From Acidobacteriota bacterium (lineage in GTDB: Bacteria > Acidobacteriota > Terriglobia > Terriglobales > Acidobacteriaceae), in the NCBI GenBank assembly GCA_021809235.1, contig JAKBAG010000005.1, positions 1 through 28,273 of the forward strand: a stretch of DNA of 28,273 nucleotides, written 5' to 3'. Positions within the stretch are counted from its first letter, which is position 1. Each line of letters begins with the position of its first letter. Under the pieces are notes generated by a model that saw nothing but the letters and a program-made list of their open reading frames with translations, ran no database searches and had not been told where the DNA came from. The translations under genes were made by a program, and so were the position numbers. Below are positions 20,971-27,546 of the stretch, piece by piece.

Positions 20971-21876
20971 ATGCGGATTTTTGATCGGGACGGTTCGGAA
21001 CAGTTGGAGACAGTCATCTTTGCTACGGATTTTTCCGGAGCCAGTGAGAATGCCGGGCGATATGCCAGTGCCCTGGCACGTCGCATGCAGGCTCAACTTG
21101 TGGCCATGCATGCGTTCTATCTGGACCAGGCGGCCATGGAAGCCGAGATATTTCGTCACTTGCTGAGCCAGCAGAGGGTTCATTTGCAGGAGAAGATTCA
21201 CAATACGGCAGACGAACTGGCCTCAGGACAGGGCGAGACAGAGGCCATCCTTGTCGAAGGCGACCCACGGCTGATGGTGCCGAAGATTGCAGCCGAGCGA
21301 CAGCCTTCGCTGATCGTGATGGGCACCCATGGTGGCGGTCCGGTGGAGCGATTTGTGATCGGATCCACGGCCGAGGGTATTTTGCGTCACACGCGTCTGC
21401 CGGCGCTTTCTGTCGGGCCCAAAACTCCCCTGCTCGAAGGCAACGATTTGCCTTGGAAGCATGTTCTGTTTGTGACCAACAACGCGGCCGGAGCAGCGGA
21501 TACTGCGCAGCTCGCCGTGGATGTGGCTGCCAGTTTCGGAGCCACTCTGGATGTGCTGCATATCCTCCATCCGAAGGCCGTGGAAGATTCACTGAACGAA
21601 CCGCATGAACTCTACGCCCGCCACGATGAGACGGAGGCAGCACTTCCAGCCCATGCCCATGAACGCGTGGAATTGCGCACCTTTGTGAGTGTTGGCCAGC
21701 CGCGTACGGAGATTCTGAAGCATATTCGCGAGCGTGAAATTGATCTGCTGGTGCTGTGCCTGAATGCGGAGACCCACCTGGAAATGCAAGGGAATCTCTC
21801 CGGGGCATTCCCGATCATTGCCGAGGCCGGTTGCCCTGTCTTGACCCAGGTAGGCATTGCCGCAGTTGGCGATTGA
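20971..21876 (+). CDS. tandem-domain universal stress protein (UspA family)
   Basis: This is a 301-aa cytoplasmic protein with two UspA domains in tandem. Domain 1 starts ETVIFATDFSGASENAGRYASALARRM and ends with the ATP-binding signature GTHGGGPVERFVIGSTAEGILRH (G-x2-G-x9-G-S), so it can probably bind ATP. Domain 2 starts WKHVLFVTNNAAGAADTAQLAVDVAASF and ends LLVLCLNAETHLEMQGNLSGAFPIIAEAGCPVL, where the glycine signature has degenerated, so it is likely a non-binding or structural half. The start ATG 20971 has AGGAG at 20961-20965 (5 nt spacing); the open frame extends upstream to 20920 without support. Such proteins respond to starvation, redox or osmotic stress in other bacteria. The leader with repeated half-sites suggests controlled expression. 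Confidence 0.9.
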   Translation: MRIFDRDGSEQLETVIFATDFSGASENAGRYASALARRMQAQLVAMHAFYLDQAAMEAEIFRHLLSQQRVHLQEKIHNTADELASGQGETEAILVEGDPRLMVPKIAAERQPSLIVMGTHGGGPVERFVIGSTAEGILRHTRLPALSVGPKTPLLEGNDLPWKHVLFVTNNAAGAADTAQLAVDVAASFGATLDVLHILHPKAVEDSLNEPHELYARHDETEAALPAHAHERVELRTFVSVGQPRTEILKHIREREIDLLVLCLNAETHLEMQGNLSGAFPIIAEAGCPVLTQVGIAAVGD

Positions 21877-21901
21877 AGTTGCCGCCTTCGGCCCTTAGAC
21901 T
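21873..21901 (+). promoter_or_regulatory. TTGAAG-17-TAGACT promoter, 6 nt before the DUF2203 start
   Basis: TTGAAG (21873-21878, overlapping the stress protein stop) and TAGACT (21896-21901) are 17 bp apart; the ATG at 21908 is 6 nt after the -10. A GGAGG (21902-21906) lies only 1 nt from the ATG, too close to act as a Shine-Dalgarno, so transcription would begin at about the start codon. Confidence 0.5.
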
Positions 21902-21907
21902 GGAGGC

Positions 21908-22348
21908 ATGAAAACATTCACGCTGGATGAGGCGCAATCGCTCCTGCCCTTGCTGGAGTCCCTGCTGAAGCGGGCGATGGAAGGCAAGCAGGCCGCGCAA
22001 ACCATCGAGGACGAACTCACCGAGCTTTCGCGGCGCATCTTTCTGATGGGCGGTATGCGCGTGGATCTGGAGCAGGTGATACAGCAGAAAGCTGCACTGG
22101 AGTCGCATCTGAAAATCACTCGGGAGACCGTGGCGGAGATCGATGCCATTGGTGTTCAGGTGAAGGACCTTGAGACGGGTCTGCTGGACTTTCCATGTCG
22201 CGTGGATGGCGAGATTGTGCTGCTCTGCTGGAAGCGTGGAGAGCCGGAGATTGGCTTTTGGCATACGGTAGAGTCGGGATTTCGCGGTCGGCAGGCGATC
22301 GATGACCGATTCCGTCGCAGGACGGCTCTGGGTGGACGCCCCAACTAG
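21908..22348 (+). CDS. DUF2203 family protein
   Basis: The 146-aa cytoplasmic protein belongs to the DUF2203 family, whose function is unknown. It starts MKTFTLDEAQSLLPLLESLLKRAMEGKQAA, a helical and probably coiled-coil region to about residue 90. The conserved C-terminal block follows: GVQVKDLETGLLDFPCRVDGEIVLLCWKRGEPEIGFWHTVESGFRGRQAID. The gene follows the stress protein by 31 nt but seems to have its own promoter. No partner can be inferred from the neighbours. Confidence 0.88.
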   Translation: MKTFTLDEAQSLLPLLESLLKRAMEGKQAAQTIEDELTELSRRIFLMGGMRVDLEQVIQQKAALESHLKITRETVAEIDAIGVQVKDLETGLLDFPCRVDGEIVLLCWKRGEPEIGFWHTVESGFRGRQAIDDRFRRRTALGGRPN

Positions 22349-22368
22349 GGCATGTTTTGCATGGACTC

Positions 22369-22383
22369 CATCCTGGTTGGATG
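22369..22383. repeat. CATCC-TGGTT-GGATG dyad, copy 1
   Basis: CATCC (22369-22373) pairs with GGATG (22379-22383) around TGGTT, 20 nt after the DUF2203 stop. A near copy (CATCCAGGTTGGATT) lies at 25039-25053. It could be a weak terminator or a shared binding site. Confidence 0.4.
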
Positions 22384-22392
22384 AGCGTGTGT

Positions 22393-22432
22393 TACTCTGC
22401 GCACAGCTTGCCGGGATATTTCCGGCAGAGTA
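22393..22432 (+). promoter_or_regulatory. overlapping hairpins in the MFS gene leader
   Basis: TGCCGGGA (22409-22416) pairs with TTCCGGCA (22420-22427; one G-U, loop TAT). TACTCTGC (22393-22400) pairs perfectly with GCAGAGTA (22425-22432). The right arms share three bases (GCA), so the full stems exclude each other. This is a possible attenuator or operator upstream of the MFS start. Confidence 0.4.
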
Positions 22433-22498
22433 GGTGTTTGCGGCGGCGACAGTACCGGGTTGGATGCTCGTAGATCTTTTTCCTCTGGAGTTGTGGGT

Positions 22499-23839
22499 TT
22501 GGCTGAGTCTGCTTCCGGTTCCGTACCGGATTCCGCGCCTGAGGTAAATCCAGCGACCATGCGCAAGGTGGCATGGCGACTGATTCCGCTGCTTGCGTTG
22601 GGCTACTGCGTGGCCTATATCGACAGAATCAATATCAGCTTTGCCGCGCTCCAGATGAATCGTGACCTGGGATTCAGCGCCACCGTGTACGGATTGGGTG
22701 CGGGACTATTCTTTTTAAGCTATTCTGCCTGCGAAATCCCCTCCAATCTTATGTTGCATCGGATCGGCGCCCGTCGCTGGATGGCAAGGATTCTGCTGAG
22801 CTGGGGTGTGCTGGCCATGGCCATGGCATTGGTCCGGACTCCGCTTGAGTTTTATCTGGTGCGTCTGCTGCTGGGTGCGGCAGAAGCGGGATTTTTTCCG
22901 GGTGTGCTCTATTACCTGACGCTGTGGTTCCCGGCATCGATGCGTGCCCGGGCAATCAGCCGCTTCTATGTGGCGCTGCCTTTGAGCACCGCCATCATGG
23001 GCGCACTTGCAGGCGGCCTGCTGGGCATGCAGGGAACGCTGCGGCTGGCGGGATGGCAGTGGCTGTTTCTTCTGGAGGGCTTGCCGGCAATTCTGCTGAG
23101 TCTGGTTTTTCTGCGCCTGCTTCCGGACCGTCCTGCGGATGCGACCTGGCTGCTGCGGGAGCAGAAGCAGGAAATTGAGGCGGTGCTTGGCTGGGAGGCA
23201 GATCAGGCCGCGGCAATCCCTGGTGCCGGCGCTTCTCCGCTGCGTGATCTGCGGGTATGGCTGTTTGGCTTTGCCAATACGGTTATGCTGGCTGTGCTCT
23301 ATGCCTTCACTTTTTCGGCACCTGTGATCTTCCAGAATGCGACGCACTGGAGCGTGGATCGCATCGGTAATTTCATCTCCGCAATGGGACTGGTGGGGGT
23401 GATTGCAATGGTCGGCAATGGCTGGCATTCCGATCGTACGGGAGAACGCTTTGGCCATGCCATGCTGCCCGGATTCCTGCAGGCGGCGGCGTTTCTGGGC
23501 GCTGCCTGGCTGATTCGTCCTGCTTTTACGGTGCCGTTGCTGGCCATGACGTTTGTGCTGTTTGCTTCCATGCAAGGGCCGCTGCTGATGCTGCCCACCA
23601 CATTTCTGCATGGACGGAATGCCGCCATTGGCCTGGCTACGATCAACATGATCGGGATGATGGGAGGATTTGTGGGGCCCTACCTGATGGGGGTTCTGCG
23701 GGATTGGACGGGCAGCTATCGGATGGGCACAGCGTTGCTGGCTGTGCCCATGCTTGTCTTCTGTCTTCTGCTGATCCTGCTTCGGAGACTCAGCTTCCGC
23801 AAAGCATCCGTCTCTGCACAAGCTGCGGTCATGGAATAG
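22499..23839 (+). CDS. MFS transporter, anion:cation symporter (ACS) type
   Basis: This is a secondary transporter with 12 predicted membrane helices in the inner membrane, 446 aa from the chosen start. The N-terminal block MRKVAWRLIPLLALGYCVAYIDRINISFAALQMNRDLGFSATVYGLGAGLFFLSY is typical of the ACS group that includes tartrate, phthalate and sugar-acid carriers. GARRWMARILLSWGVLAM and FYLVRLLLGAAEAGFFPGVLYYLTLWFP carry the loop 2-3 and helix 5 signatures. The cytoplasmic loop after helix 6 (about residues 210-240) is polar. The start is uncertain: TTG 22499 has GGAG (22487-22490) at 8 nt, TTG 22460 gives a longer frame, and ATG 22559 begins exactly at the conserved block. The substrate is unknown. 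Confidence 0.88.
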   Translation: MAESASGSVPDSAPEVNPATMRKVAWRLIPLLALGYCVAYIDRINISFAALQMNRDLGFSATVYGLGAGLFFLSYSACEIPSNLMLHRIGARRWMARILLSWGVLAMAMALVRTPLEFYLVRLLLGAAEAGFFPGVLYYLTLWFPASMRARAISRFYVALPLSTAIMGALAGGLLGMQGTLRLAGWQWLFLLEGLPAILLSLVFLRLLPDRPADATWLLREQKQEIEAVLGWEADQAAAIPGAGASPLRDLRVWLFGFANTVMLAVLYAFTFSAPVIFQNATHWSVDRIGNFISAMGLVGVIAMVGNGWHSDRTGERFGHAMLPGFLQAAAFLGAAWLIRPAFTVPLLAMTFVLFASMQGPLLMLPTTFLHGRNAAIGLATINMIGMMGGFVGPYLMGVLRDWTGSYRMGTALLAVPMLVFCLLLILLRRLSFRKASVSAQAAVME

Positions 23840-23859
23840 CTCAAACCGTCAACTACGAT

Positions 23860-24930
23860 TCAATGCCCGCCGAGAAGCTTCCCGTTTGGCTTTCCATGGG
23901 GTACCCAACTCGGCTTCCAGGTCGTATTGGAAAGCCAGCGGATGGGTTCGACCATCGAGTTGATACTGTGCGTCAGGAAGTCAAAATCAATCCGCGAAAG
24001 CTCGTCGGATGGCTGATGGTAATCCGGATGCAGGCCAAAGCTGGAAACGGTCTGGGCAACGATGCCGCGAAGCGCAAGGTTGTAGTTATCCGATCGACGA
24101 AAGAAATGCTGCTCGGGATGAGGATCCGCACTGATGGCTGCTCCATGGTGCGCCAGCATGGGACCCAGATCGGTGCGGGAGTAACCGGTGAGCCAGAGAG
24201 TACGCTGTGGGAGCTTCGAGTCCGGTCTGCCAATCATCTCGAACTCCAGGTTGGTCACAATGTCGGTGAGCGGAACCGGAGGATGATCCAGGAAATAGCG
24301 GTCGCCATAGCCCCCCAGCTCCTCTGATCCAAACAGGACAAAGAGAATGGAGCGTTTGGGCCGTGGACCTTTGGACAGAGCGCGCGCCAGTTCCAGCACA
24401 GCAGTTGTGCCGGAGGCGTCGTCATCGGCGCCGTTATAAATGGCATCGCCCTGCACGGGCGTGCCCATGCCCAGATGATCCAGATGGGCAGTGAGTAAGA
24501 TCACCTGATTGGGACCGGAGTCCTTCCAGCTTGTGCCGCGAAGCAGGCCCATCGCATTCCACGTGGCGGGGCGGGGAACAGCATCGGTTCCCAGGTGCTT
24601 CAGATAGCCAAGGACCCCGCGTGGCAGCGGGTCGGGCAGCGTGCCGCGCTGCACATAGCCGCCATCTTCCAGGGCCACGCCGGGCAGCGGCTGCAGGCCA
24701 AAGGACTGGAGCAGAGATGCGGCGTAGAGTGCGGCGATGTGCTCGTCGCGCGTGCCGGAACCGCGGCCGTGCATAGCATCGGAGGCCAGGAAATCCATAT
24801 CCGCGTGAACGCAAGCAGCACATACAATCTCGCGGCTTCGGGTCTGGGCGCCAGCCGGGAGACACATGGCCACCAGTAGAGAGAAGAGTGCGGCGGTAGA
24901 GAGCATCAGACGATGGGAGGGGCGTGTCAT
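23860..24930 (-). CDS. secreted M28 family zinc metallopeptidase
   Basis: This is a predicted exported aminopeptidase-like enzyme, 356 aa. A signal peptide is visible (MTRPSHRLMLSTAALFSLLVAMCLPAGAQ). The mature part begins with a VCAACVHADMDFLASDAMHGRGSGT region typical of M28 proteins. Candidate zinc and catalytic residues are in order: TAHLDHLG (about 145-152), YNGADDDASGT (about 164-172), FGSEELGGYG with the Glu pair (about 200), EFEMIGRPD, and the final His in GLHPDYHQPSDEL (about 300). The set looks complete, so it should be active. ATG 24930 is chosen because the signal peptide starts there, though it has no Shine-Dalgarno; TACAAT lies 7 nt upstream. It is convergent to the MFS gene with only 20 nt between. 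Confidence 0.9.
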   Translation of the reverse strand: MTRPSHRLMLSTAALFSLLVAMCLPAGAQTRSREIVCAACVHADMDFLASDAMHGRGSGTRDEHIAALYAASLLQSFGLQPLPGVALEDGGYVQRGTLPDPLPRGVLGYLKHLGTDAVPRPATWNAMGLLRGTSWKDSGPNQVILLTAHLDHLGMGTPVQGDAIYNGADDDASGTTAVLELARALSKGPRPKRSILFVLFGSEELGGYGDRYFLDHPPVPLTDIVTNLEFEMIGRPDSKLPQRTLWLTGYSRTDLGPMLAHHGAAISADPHPEQHFFRRSDNYNLALRGIVAQTVSSFGLHPDYHQPSDELSRIDFDFLTHSINSMVEPIRWLSNTTWKPSWVPHGKPNGKLLGGH

Positions 24931-24937
24931 GAAGGGA

Positions 24938-24943
24938 ATTGTA
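24938..24943 (-). promoter_or_regulatory. TACAAT 7 nt upstream of the M28 start: candidate leaderless promoter
   Basis: On the minus strand TACAAT (24943-24938) is followed by seven bases and ATG 24930. No Shine-Dalgarno and no clear -35 are seen. The spacing is the same as at 12063-12076. Confidence 0.4.
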
Positions 24944-25038
24944 TCGCGCATGCTGCGGGGTTGTGTTCTGGTTGCAGGCAGAGGGCGGTATGAGCGTTTG
25001 CGTCTGTGGCTGCGTCGGTCTGGCAGATCATCGATTTC

Positions 25039-25053
25039 CATCCAGGTTGGATT
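25039..25053. repeat. CATCC-AGGTTGGATT dyad, copy 2
   Basis: ATCCA (25040-25044) pairs with TGGAT (25048-25052) around GGT in the 208-nt gap between the divergent M28 and lactonase-like genes. It matches the copy at 22369-22383 at 13 of 15 positions. Nothing else in this gap is recognised except the TACAAT near the M28 start. Confidence 0.4.
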
Positions 25054-25138
25054 TCCAGCCCTGCGGAAGGCGATAATCGGAGCAGACACCGAAGCGTTCT
25101 GCCTGCGGTTGCTGCAGGGAGAACCAGACTGAGAGCCC

Positions 25139-26320
25139 ATGCCCGTCCGCCGTCCAATCATTGCCAGCGTTATCGTCCGTAGCATCCCATTGTCCGTACA
25201 GCTGCTGCGCGTCTCGACGGCCGTATCCCTGTTCGGACTGACGTTGCTCTTGAGCAGCTGCGGCGAGTTTTTTACGCCCGTGAACAACACCACCACAGCG
25301 ACTGGATCCACAACCTATGCCTATGTTGTGAACGTCAGCAATACGGGAACAGGCGGGACGCTTTCGGAGTATTCCATTACCAGCGGCGTGGTAGCGGCTT
25401 TGTCGGGATCGCCGATCAGCCTGCCTGCAACGCCAACCTCGATTGTGGTCTCGCCCAATAACGCCTTTGTCTTTGTCGGTACTTCGATTGGTGTGCTGAT
25501 GTACACCGTTGGCACCAACGGGACGCTGACCCAGGGGAACAATGGCACCGTGATCTATCAAGGGCCTTCGCAGCCGGTTTCTCTCGCTATGGACGCTACC
25601 TCCTCCTGGTTGATTGTGGCCAATAAAAACTCCACGGAGCTGGATGCATTGGCCATTTCTCCGCTGACGGGGCTACCGCAGACCGGCACTCCGGTTTCCG
25701 CCGTGCTGGATTCGGCATCTCCGGTGGAGGTTGCCATGTCTCCTGCGAATAACAATGTCTTCGTTGCACTGGGAAGCGGAGGAACCGACGCGATCAGTTT
25801 CACTGCTGCGGCAGCATCCCCATGGGGTCCGACGCCATTCCACATTCCCATGGCTCCCAACAGCACCTCAGCCAATGCGGTTGCCGTCGATCCCAGCTCC
25901 ACCTACCTGTTCATTGCGGAGTCCGGAACGAGCCTGCTGCGCAAGTTCGCCATCAGCAATCTAAGCGCTGCACAGAACACCTACAGCGTGGGACAAGCGC
26001 CATCGGCCATCCTGTCCGATCCAACCGGGCAGTATGTGTATGTGGCCAACTACTCGGCTAACACGCTTTCCGGATTCTCGCTGAGTGCCGGAGCACTCAC
26101 GCCGCTGACCGATTCTCCCTTTGCCACGGCCAAGGCACCCCTGGCCATTGCTGAAGATAGCACCAAGAGCTATGTCGTCGTGGCTGGTTTCGGCAACAAC
26201 CCGGATTTGTGGGTTTACAGTTACGATGCAACCAGCGCCGGGACACTGGATGTGGATACGACACTGTCCACAGCATCGACGGACCCATCCTACGCCATTG
26301 GATTGGCGCTGACGCACTAA
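25139..26320 (+). CDS. beta-propeller lipoprotein (lactonase family, PF10282-like)
   Basis: The 393-aa product is a predicted lipoprotein: hydrophobic segment VSLFGLTLLLSSC with lipobox LSSC, lipidated Cys41. The mature chain is a run of repeated beta-strand units of about 40-45 residues, such as TPTSIVVSPNNAFVFVG, QPVSLAMDATSSWLIVAN, SPVEVAMSPANNNVFVALG, NAVAVDPSSTYLFIAES, APSAILSDPTGQYVYVANYSANTLSGF and APLAIAEDSTKSYVVVAG. This gives a propeller of about seven blades. Proteins of this type are abundant in Acidobacteria and are named after 6-phosphogluconolactonase, but enzymatic activity is rarely shown and none can be claimed here. The ATG at 25139 is preceded by a modest GAGAG. It diverges from the M28 gene and ends before a strong hairpin. 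Confidence 0.85.
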   Translation: MPVRRPIIASVIVRSIPLSVQLLRVSTAVSLFGLTLLLSSCGEFFTPVNNTTTATGSTTYAYVVNVSNTGTGGTLSEYSITSGVVAALSGSPISLPATPTSIVVSPNNAFVFVGTSIGVLMYTVGTNGTLTQGNNGTVIYQGPSQPVSLAMDATSSWLIVANKNSTELDALAISPLTGLPQTGTPVSAVLDSASPVEVAMSPANNNVFVALGSGGTDAISFTAAAASPWGPTPFHIPMAPNSTSANAVAVDPSSTYLFIAESGTSLLRKFAISNLSAAQNTYSVGQAPSAILSDPTGQYVYVANYSANTLSGFSLSAGALTPLTDSPFATAKAPLAIAEDSTKSYVVVAGFGNNPDLWVYSYDATSAGTLDVDTTLSTASTDPSYAIGLALTH

Positions 26321-26371
26321 TCTTGGCGAGACCGGGAAGCCCGAGACGCGGATGCGCAAGACAACAAAAAC

Positions 26372-26422
26372 CGCTCGGCGTTTGTCCGACAATGCAAGCC
26401 ATTGTCCGGCAAACGCCGAGCG
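26372..26422. terminator. 23-bp near-perfect hairpin, bidirectional terminator
   Basis: Arms 26372-26394 and 26400-26422 pair at 22 of 23 positions counting one G-U, with loop CAAGC; the outer 13 bp (CGCTCGGCGTTTG) are perfect. On the minus strand the stem is followed by GTTTTTGTTGT, a classic U-run, so it terminates the ferritin-like gene. It also lies 51 nt after the lactonase-like gene and can serve it too. Confidence 0.85.
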
Positions 26423-26473
26423 TGATCCAGGGAGTAGTCGTTCTTGATCCGGCTTGTGATCATCAAGCGCCGA

Positions 26474-27457
26474 CTACGCGCTCGGCGCGCCGCCGGTGCA
26501 CGCCAACTGGATGGTTGCCGCTCCCATCAGTGCAGTTTGCAGGTTGTACGCCGTGGTTCCGCTGCCCTGCGTGAGGAATGGTCCCAAAGCAGCCGCTGCC
26601 GAAGCTGAGCCGTTGTAGACCGAGGTAAGAGTGTCGGTGGATTCGTAGCAGGCGTTGTCAGCAGGAAGAATCGAGGTGCCCGCAAACGAGGTACCGCTGG
26701 GGATGGCGCGTGCCAGGGAGCGATGCTCGGCTTCCACGCCCAGAATGGCTGCGCTGATTTTGGCAAATTCCGCCAGATCAGCAGCCGTATAGGCTGAGCC
26801 GCCAGCCGAGGTCTGGGTGGAGCTGTAGGGCGCCACACCACCAATCATCAGGCTGAACTCCTCCACGGCCGTCATATAGGCTGCAATGAAGGCGGTCTCC
26901 AGTGCCACCAGCACGGGGAAGAAGTTGGTCAGTGTGTCAAAGGTTCCGGTAGGGAAGTAGAAGGTTTGTACCGGATCACTGGTGGCTGCGCTGATGTTCA
27001 ACTGGGTGCGCAACAGATCAGCGTGCTGAATCTCTTCGGAAAGCGCGCCGCGCAGATAGCCCACATTGGCGGCATTTCCACTGGCAGAGATTGTGGTTGC
27101 TGTTCCACCGGTACCGGCCAGATTCGGATCCTGAATGACGCCGCCTACCAGCGCGTTGTAATACATCGTTGTGGCCAGATCCTCTGCAATCAGGGCTGCT
27201 GTGAAGATCTGCTGAGCGGTATCGGCACTGGCCATATTCGATTGCGCCATGGCCGTCATGCTGCTGGAGCCACAACCGGTCAAGGCTGCGGCACCGGCCA
27301 CCGCGCCGGCCACGCCAACACCGGTGAGAAAGCGACGACGATTCATCGCCTGAATGGCTGCGTCCATACGTTGCACAGATCGCAGGCCAAAAGATGATGC
27401 GGTTACCGGATCCGGGTTGCGATTTGGGGAAGGGTTACGAAAGCGGTGCAAGAGCAT
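26474..27457 (-). CDS. ferritin-like domain lipoprotein with Tat signal
   Basis: The 327-aa product is predicted to be exported folded and lipid-anchored. The twin-arginine motif NRRRFLT is at residues 39-45, a small-residue hydrophobic core follows, and the lipobox LTGC has Cys62. The mature part is a four-helix ferritin-like domain (ferritin_2 type) with metal-ligand patterns IAEDLATTMYYNAL, SEEIQHADLL (ExxH), LETAFIAAYMTAVEEF and VEAEHRSLAR (ExxH). This fits a di-metal site, while oxidase or storage activity is unproven. ATG 27457 is chosen because AGGAGG lies 5 nt upstream; ATGs nearer the Tat motif (residues 31 and 38) have no Shine-Dalgarno. The pre-Tat extension of about 38 residues is long. 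It is divergent from the SH3-like lipoprotein. Confidence 0.86.
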   Translation of the reverse strand: MLLHRFRNPSPNRNPDPVTASSFGLRSVQRMDAAIQAMNRRRFLTGVGVAGAVAGAAALTGCGSSSMTAMAQSNMASADTAQQIFTAALIAEDLATTMYYNALVGGVIQDPNLAGTGGTATTISASGNAANVGYLRGALSEEIQHADLLRTQLNISAATSDPVQTFYFPTGTFDTLTNFFPVLVALETAFIAAYMTAVEEFSLMIGGVAPYSSTQTSAGGSAYTAADLAEFAKISAAILGVEAEHRSLARAIPSGTSFAGTSILPADNACYESTDTLTSVYNGSASAAAALGPFLTQGSGTTAYNLQTALMGAATIQLACTGGAPSA

Positions 27458-27546
27458 AGTGACCTCCTGCATTGGGAACGCAGCAAACTGAAAACTGGAT
27501 TGGTTCCGGAAAAGTTTTTTTTCAAACTGATATTCTGATAAGGAAG

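Noticed and set aside
22464..22547. 27-codon frame starting at an ATG just before the MFS gene, a possible leader peptide
   Set aside because: It overlaps the likely MFS N-terminus, has no Shine-Dalgarno and no regulatory codon run.
27513..27535. T8 tract after GGAAAAG as a rho-independent terminator
   Set aside because: No GC-rich stem precedes it, and it lies between two divergent starts where a terminator is not expected.
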